NCBI RefSeq assembly: GCF_935822925.1
Contig: NZ_CAKXZS010000042.1
Location: 1 to 33,595, forward strand
Direction: 5' to 3'
Length of the DNA stretch: 33,595 nucleotides
From: Mesorhizobium ventifaucium
GTDB taxonomy: Bacteria > Pseudomonadota > Alphaproteobacteria > Rhizobiales > Rhizobiaceae
The notes beneath the pieces were generated by a model. It was not told the DNA's origin. It did no database searches and was given only the letters and a program-made list of their open reading frames with translations. The position numbers and the translations under genes are program-made. This document shows, one piece after another, positions 29,610 to 33,595 of this stretch; position 1 is the first letter of the stretch, and each line of letters starts with the position of its first letter.

Positions 29610-31220
29610 ATGTCAGAAGTCACGATTTCCAGACGCACCGTGCTTGCCGGTTCGGCTTTGCTTCTGGCTTCGACGGCGCTGCCGACGATCGGCTGGGCAC
29701 AGACGCCGAAGAAAGGCGGGCGGCTGGTCGTCGCCGCCGATTCCGAGCCGCGCAACCTCAACCCGGCGATCGTCGCTTCCAACGGTGTGTTCTTTATCTC
29801 GAGCAAAATCGTGGAACCGCTGGCCGAGGCGTCCTTCGACGGCAAGGACGGGCTCGGCCCGCGCCTGGCGACAAGCTGGGAGGGAGCCGCGGACGGCCTG
29901 TCGGTGACCTTCAAATTGCGCGAGGGCGTCAAATGGCATGACGGCAAACCCTTTACCTCGGCCGACGTCGCCTTCTCGGCGCTGCAGATATGGAAGCCGC
30001 TGCAGAATCTCGGCCGCACCGTGTTCAAGGATCTGGAGGCGGTCGACACCCCGGACGAACTGACCGCAGTCTTCAAATTCGCCAGGCCGACACCGTTCCA
30101 GCTGATCCGCAACGCCTTGCCGGTGCTGACCAGCGTGGTGCCGAAGCACGTCTACGAGACGGGAAAGATTGAAGAGAACCCGGCCAATAATGCCCCAATC
30201 GGCACCGGCCCGTTCAAATTCGCCGAACACAAGCCAGGCGAATATTATCGACTGGAGAAGAATGGCGACTATTGGGGCAAGGACCAGCCTTACCTCGACG
30301 AGATCATCTATCAGGTGCTGCCCGACCGCACTTCGGCGGCAAGTGCGCTCGAAGCCGAAGAGATCCAGCTCGCCGCCTTTTCCGCGGTGCCGCTGGCCGA
30401 TCTCGACCGCATCTCAAAAGTGCCTGGCCTCAAGGTGATCACCAAGGGTTATGAGGCGCTGACTTATCAGCTCGTCGTCGAGATCAATCATCGCCGCAAG
30501 GAGCTGGCCGACCTGAAGGTGCGCCAGGCGATCGCCCACGCCATCGACAGGGATTTCGTCGTCAAGACGGTGTTCCTCGGCTACGCCGCCACCGCCACCG
30601 GCCCGGTGCCGAAAAACGATCCGCAGTTCTATACGGCCGACGTGCCGACTTATGCCTTCGACGTGGCCAAGGCCAACGCCCTGCTCGACGAAGCCGGCTA
30701 CAGCAGGGGTGACGACGGCAAGCGCTTTTCACTGAAGTTGCTGCCGGCGCCCTATTTCAACGAAACAAAACAGTTCGGCGATTATCTGCGCCAGGCGCTC
30801 GCCGCCATCGGCATCGACGCCCAGCTGGTCAACAACGACTCGGCCGCGCATATCAAGGCGGTCTACACCGACCACGCCTTCGACCTTGCGGTCGGGCCGC
30901 CGGTGTTCCGCGGCGATCCGGCGATCTCGACCACCATCCTGGTGCAGAGCGGCATCCCGGACGGGGTGCCGTTCTCCAACCAGGGTGGCTACAAGAACGA
31001 CGAACTCGACGCCCTCATCGCCAAGGCGTCCGAGACGCTCGACCCCGCCGCGCGGACGGAGCTTTACAGGGAGTTTCAGAAAAAGGTCGCAGCCGACCTG
31101 CCGCTGATCAACGTCGCCGAATGGAGCTTCATCAGCGTTGTCAGAGACACGGTTGCGAATGTCGCAAACAACCCGCGCTGGGCGGTGTCTAACTGGGCGG
31201 ACACCTGGCTGGAGGCTTAG
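29610..31220 (+). CDS. ABC transporter substrate-binding protein, family 5 (peptide/opine/nickel type)
   Basis: A 536-residue periplasmic binding protein. The N-terminus SRRTVLAGSALLLASTALPTIGWAQ looks like a Tat signal peptide (twin Arg, cleavage after GWA at about 30). The mature protein has SBP_bac_5 signatures: GGRLVVAADSEPRNLNPAI at the start, FKLREGVKWHDGKPFTSADVAFS in the first lobe, and VRQAIAHAIDRDFVV in the second. Start ATG 29610 has GGAG about 9 bases upstream. It is first in an importer operon with two permeases and an ATPase. The family also carries opines and sugar conjugates, so a dipeptide is not certain. Confidence 0.9.
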   Translation: MSEVTISRRTVLAGSALLLASTALPTIGWAQTPKKGGRLVVAADSEPRNLNPAIVASNGVFFISSKIVEPLAEASFDGKDGLGPRLATSWEGAADGLSVTFKLREGVKWHDGKPFTSADVAFSALQIWKPLQNLGRTVFKDLEAVDTPDELTAVFKFARPTPFQLIRNALPVLTSVVPKHVYETGKIEENPANNAPIGTGPFKFAEHKPGEYYRLEKNGDYWGKDQPYLDEIIYQVLPDRTSAASALEAEEIQLAAFSAVPLADLDRISKVPGLKVITKGYEALTYQLVVEINHRRKELADLKVRQAIAHAIDRDFVVKTVFLGYAATATGPVPKNDPQFYTADVPTYAFDVAKANALLDEAGYSRGDDGKRFSLKLLPAPYFNETKQFGDYLRQALAAIGIDAQLVNNDSAAHIKAVYTDHAFDLAVGPPVFRGDPAISTTILVQSGIPDGVPFSNQGGYKNDELDALIAKASETLDPAARTELYREFQKKVAADLPLINVAEWSFISVVRDTVANVANNPRWAVSNWADTWLEA

Positions 31221-31285
31221 CAAGGCTCGCTCCAGGCTTGCACATGGTGTATCCGGGTGCTCAGCTTCGGTGATGAGAGCTCTAT

Positions 31286-31447
31286 GGCGCCCCCCTCTGT
31301 CCTGCCGGACATCTCCCCCACTTGGGGGGAGATCGGCTGTCATTGTCCCTTTCGCCAATCTCCAGCGTTGCAAGACTTCCGGCAACGCCGAAGCTGCCAA
31401 TCTCCCTCCTTGTGGGGGAGATGTCCGGCAGGACAGAGGGGGGCGCC
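31286..31447. repeat. 162-bp palindromic repeat with perfect 35-bp arms, between the binding protein and permease genes
   Basis: The first 35 bases (beginning GGCGCCCCCCTCTGTCC) are perfectly inverted in the last 35. Each arm also contains its own hairpin (CTCCCCCACTTGGGGGGAG and CTCCCTCCTTGTGGGGGAG), so the RNA may form one long or two short structures. All three forward frames are free of stops across the element. A related arm is found at the right edge of the window. I recall this sequence family as dispersed in Mesorhizobium. It occupies most of the 273-bp gap. Confidence 0.75.
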
Positions 31448-31493
31448 GTAGAGCGCGGCACCGAAGACTTGGCCCTCCTATCAGAGTTGCGCC

Positions 31494-32480
31494 ATGACCC
31501 GCGCGCTTCTCCTCCTTCGCCGTCGCCTCGTCGGCAGCGTCTTCGTGCTGCTGATCGTCGTCATCGGTACTTTCCTTTTGCTGGAGGCCGCCCCCGGCGA
31601 CGCGGTCGACGCCTATATTGCCTCGACCGGCGGCGACGCCGGCATGATCGAATTGCTGCGCCATCGCTGGGGCCTCGACCAGTCGGCGTTGACGCGGCTG
31701 GCGACCTATCTCTGGGCGCTGCTGCATCTCGACCTCGGCCAGTCGGTGACCTTTTCGCGGCCAATCCGCGACGTCATCCTCGAGCGCCTGCCCAACACGC
31801 TGCTGTTGATGGGCAGCGCCACCGCGCTCTCCTTCGGGCTCGGCTCGGCGCTCGGCATCTATGCCGGCGCCAGGCCCGGCGGCTTTCGCGACCGCTTGCT
31901 GTCGATCGGCTCGCTGGCGCTCTATGCCGTTCCCGGCTTCTGGCTCGGGCTGGTGCTGATCATCGTCTTTGCCGTCGACCTGCGCTGGTTCCCGATCGGC
32001 GGCATCGAGAGCATCGCGTCGGCCAAGACCGGCCTCGACCGCGCGGCTGATATCGCCCGCCATCTCGTGCTGCCAGTGTCGGCACTCGGCTTCATCTATC
32101 TGGCACTCTATCTGCGCATGATGCGCGCCGGCATGGCCGAGGTCTGGCGACAGGATTTCGTCCTCGCCGCCCGCGCCAAAGGGCTCTCCCGCCGCCGCAT
32201 CGTGCTCGGCCACGTCGCCCGCAACGCGCTGTTGCCGCTGGTCACCATGCTCGGCCTGCAATCGGCGCAGATGCTCGGCGGCAGCGTCGTCATCGAAAGC
32301 GTTTTTTCGGTGCCCGGCCTCGGCCGGCTGGCACAGGAAGCGGTGGCGGCGCGCGACACGCCGCTGCTTCTCGGCATCATCCTGGTCAGCGCCGTTCTGG
32401 TCATCGTTATCAATCTTCTTGTCGACATCGCCTACGCCTTCCTCGATCCGCGCGTCGGCGCCAGCGAGGCCGGTGCGTGA
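31494..32480 (+). CDS. ABC transporter permease, DppB/OppB-like
   Basis: A 328-residue permease. TM1 lies at about 9-28, followed by the periplasmic loop with the family pattern (EAAPGDAVDAYIA, LGLDQS-like RWGLDQSALTR). The EAA loop reads ARAKGLSRRRIVLGHVARNALLPLVT, and the C-terminal GSVVIESVFSVPGLGRLAQEAVAARDTPLLLG is diagnostic for DppB-type permeases. It starts after the 162-bp repeat and its TGA overlaps the GTG start of the next permease by four bases. Confidence 0.92.
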   Translation: MTRALLLLRRRLVGSVFVLLIVVIGTFLLLEAAPGDAVDAYIASTGGDAGMIELLRHRWGLDQSALTRLATYLWALLHLDLGQSVTFSRPIRDVILERLPNTLLLMGSATALSFGLGSALGIYAGARPGGFRDRLLSIGSLALYAVPGFWLGLVLIIVFAVDLRWFPIGGIESIASAKTGLDRAADIARHLVLPVSALGFIYLALYLRMMRAGMAEVWRQDFVLAARAKGLSRRRIVLGHVARNALLPLVTMLGLQSAQMLGGSVVIESVFSVPGLGRLAQEAVAARDTPLLLGIILVSAVLVIVINLLVDIAYAFLDPRVGASEAGA

Positions 32481-33307
32481 GCCCGCTTCGCCGCTTTCTT
32501 CGCACGCCGGAAGCGATCGCCGGCGCGATCATACTGGTAGCGCTGTTCGCCATGGCGCTGACAGCGCCGCTGTTCTTTCCCGGCGACCCGCAAGCCATTG
32601 CCGGGCCGGCATTGCTGCCGCCCTTTCAGGACTGGTCGCTGCCGCTCGGCACCGACCGGCTCGGCCGAGACGTGCTGGCCGCGCTTCTCCACGGCGCCCG
32701 TACCTCGCTGGCGGTCGGGCTGGCGGCAGCGGCAGCAGCGCTTGCCGTCGGCGCTATAGTCGGCACGCTGGCCGGCTTTGCCGGCGGTCTCGTCGACGAG
32801 GTGCTGATGCGTATCACCGACGCCTTCCAGACCGTGCCGAGCTTCCTGCTGGCGCTGGCTTTCGTCAGTGTCGTCGGGCCATCGCTCGGCGTCGTCGTTG
32901 CGGCGATCGCGCTCGGCGCCTGGACGGGGCCGGCGCGTGTTGCGCGAGCCGAAGTGCTGTCGATCCGCGAGCGCGATTTTGTCGCCGGCGCCCGCGTCAT
33001 CGGCATGCATCCGCTGGAGATCGCCTTGCGCGAGGTGCTGCCAAACGCATTGCCGCCGCTGCTGGCGCTGTCGTCGGTGATCGTCGCCGCAGCGATCCTC
33101 ACCGAAGCGGCCCTCTCGTTTCTCGGCCTCGGCGACCCCAACCGCGTGACCTGGGGCGGCATGATCGCCGAAGGTCGCGCCGTACTGCGCACCGCGCCCT
33201 TCCTGTCGGTCATTCCCGGCGTAGCGCTCGTGCTGACCGTGCTCGGCGTCTACCTCGCCGGCGAAGGCGTCGTCGAAACGGCTGCGGTGAGAAGGAGCCT
33301 GTCGTGA
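32477..33307 (+). CDS. ABC transporter permease, DppC/OppC-like
   Basis: A 276-residue permease with the family's N-terminal TM1 (about 15-35), the LGTDRLGRDVLAALLHGARTSL motif, the EAA-like loop ARVIGMHPLEIALREVLPNALPP, and the LSFLGLGDPNRVTWGGMIAEGRA segment diagnostic for DppC. It begins with GTG overlapping the DppB stop (GTGA) and ends overlapping the ATPase GTG in the same way. This strict coupling supports equal production of the two permeases. Confidence 0.92.
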   Translation: MSPLRRFLRTPEAIAGAIILVALFAMALTAPLFFPGDPQAIAGPALLPPFQDWSLPLGTDRLGRDVLAALLHGARTSLAVGLAAAAAALAVGAIVGTLAGFAGGLVDEVLMRITDAFQTVPSFLLALAFVSVVGPSLGVVVAAIALGAWTGPARVARAEVLSIRERDFVAGARVIGMHPLEIALREVLPNALPPLLALSSVIVAAAILTEAALSFLGLGDPNRVTWGGMIAEGRAVLRTAPFLSVIPGVALVLTVLGVYLAGEGVVETAAVRRSLS

Positions 33308-33595
33308 CGGCGCTGCTTTCGATTCGCGATTTGACGGTGACCTATCGCCGCGACGGCAGCGAGATGGCGGCGCTGAACCATATCAGCCTCGACGTCGCCG
33401 CCGGCGAACGCTTCGCCATCATCGGCGAGAGCGGTTCGGGCAAGAGCACGCTGGCGCTGGCCATTGCCGGGTTGTTGCCGGGATCTTCCAAGGTGGGAGG
33501 CCGTATTGATTGGTTTTTGCCATTGTCGCCCTTTGGTGCCAAGGCACCCCCCTCTGTCCTGCCGGACATCTCCCCCGCAAGGGCGGAGATCGGCA
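33304..33595 (+). CDS. ABC transporter ATP-binding protein (DppD-like), partial, with a repeat in the reading frame
   Basis: The gene begins with GTG in a four-base overlap with the DppC stop and runs off the window after 97 codons. The first 66 residues or so are a normal peptide-importer ATPase: LLSIRDLTVTYRRDG and Walker A GESGSGKST (about 41-49), then LALAIAGLLPG. After GGRIDW (about 70), where homologues lead into the Q-loop, the frame enters the palindromic repeat family seen at 31286-31447 (residues about 80-97, APPSVLPDISPARAEIG). The frame stays open to the edge. Either the repeat is read through as an in-frame insertion in a variable loop, or the ATPase is disrupted; the window cannot tell which. 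Confidence 0.75.
   Translation, partial: MTALLSIRDLTVTYRRDGSEMAALNHISLDVAAGERFAIIGESGSGKSTLALAIAGLLPGSSKVGGRIDWFLPLSPFGAKAPPSVLPDISPARAEIG
33543..33595. repeat. Palindromic repeat arm inside the ATPase gene, truncated by the window edge
   Basis: From GGCACCCCCCTCTGTCC to GGGCGGAGATCGGCA this matches the left arm and first hairpin of the 31286-31447 element with a few differences. It lies inside the reading frame of the ATPase gene. Whether the right arm follows cannot be seen. Confidence 0.75.

Noticed and set aside
30729..32261. A 510-codon minus-strand frame spanning the repeat and parts of the binding protein and permease genes
   Set aside because: It is antisense to clear transporter genes. 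It is open partly because the repeat lacks stops, which is noted separately.

Overview
The window is high-GC, densely packed alphaproteobacterial chromosomal DNA. Several things point to the Rhizobiales, most likely Mesorhizobium or a close relative. These are the phnCDEE (phoCDET-like) order with a greatly enlarged second permease, the abundance of ABC uptake systems next to sugar-isomerase genes, and several families of palindromic intergenic repeats that I recall as common in Mesorhizobium genomes. That placement is an inference: there is no rRNA or marker gene here. I see no insertion sequence, prophage, tRNA or CRISPR array. Thirty-three genes are called; the last runs off the right edge.

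Layout. (1) 0.16-4.7 kb: a phosphonate/phosphate ABC importer (phnC, phnD, two phnE genes) without C-P lyase genes. (2) 4.7-8.1 kb, minus strand: a ketose 3-epimerase-like protein, a Gfo/Idh/MocA dehydrogenase and a second TIM-barrel isomerase, separated by repeat elements. (3) 8.5-12.3 kb, plus strand: a third TIM-barrel isomerase, an enolase-superfamily acid-sugar dehydratase, a FadR-type GntR regulator and a D-2-hydroxyacid dehydrogenase. (4) 12.4-18.5 kb: single genes and divergent regulator/target pairs (secreted orphan, amidase, GFA-type zinc protein, SDR/TetR, NepI-like MFS exporter/AraC). (5) 18.6-24.2 kb, minus strand: a CUT1 sugar importer with two different ATPases and a 69-residue membrane protein. 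(6) 24.6-27.9 kb: a TetR regulator divergent from a UPF0261 (Tm-1-like) gene, a TIM-barrel gene and a cupin. (7) 28.1-33.6 kb: an M24 metallopeptidase divergent from a peptide/opine-type ABC importer whose first ATPase gene contains a repeat.

How it may work together. A palindrome TGGT-N3-ACCA, the core recognised by FadR-subfamily GntR regulators, occurs in three separate promoter regions: between the divergent isomerase operons (two copies), upstream of the CUT1 importer (two copies), and between the peptidase and the peptide importer (one full and one degenerate copy). The only FadR-type GntR gene in the window, at 10648-11364, is the natural candidate regulator. The enzymes and two importers may therefore form one catabolic regulon for an unidentified sugar, sugar acid or sugar-amino acid conjugate.

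The most unusual points are: two genes whose reading frames run through palindromic repeats (the TIM-barrel gene near 27.4 kb and the peptide-importer ATPase at the right edge); a 162-bp repeat with perfect 35-bp arms that is stop-free in all three forward frames; a split version of the plant Tm-1 domain architecture; and stem-loops immediately after all three solute-binding-protein genes.
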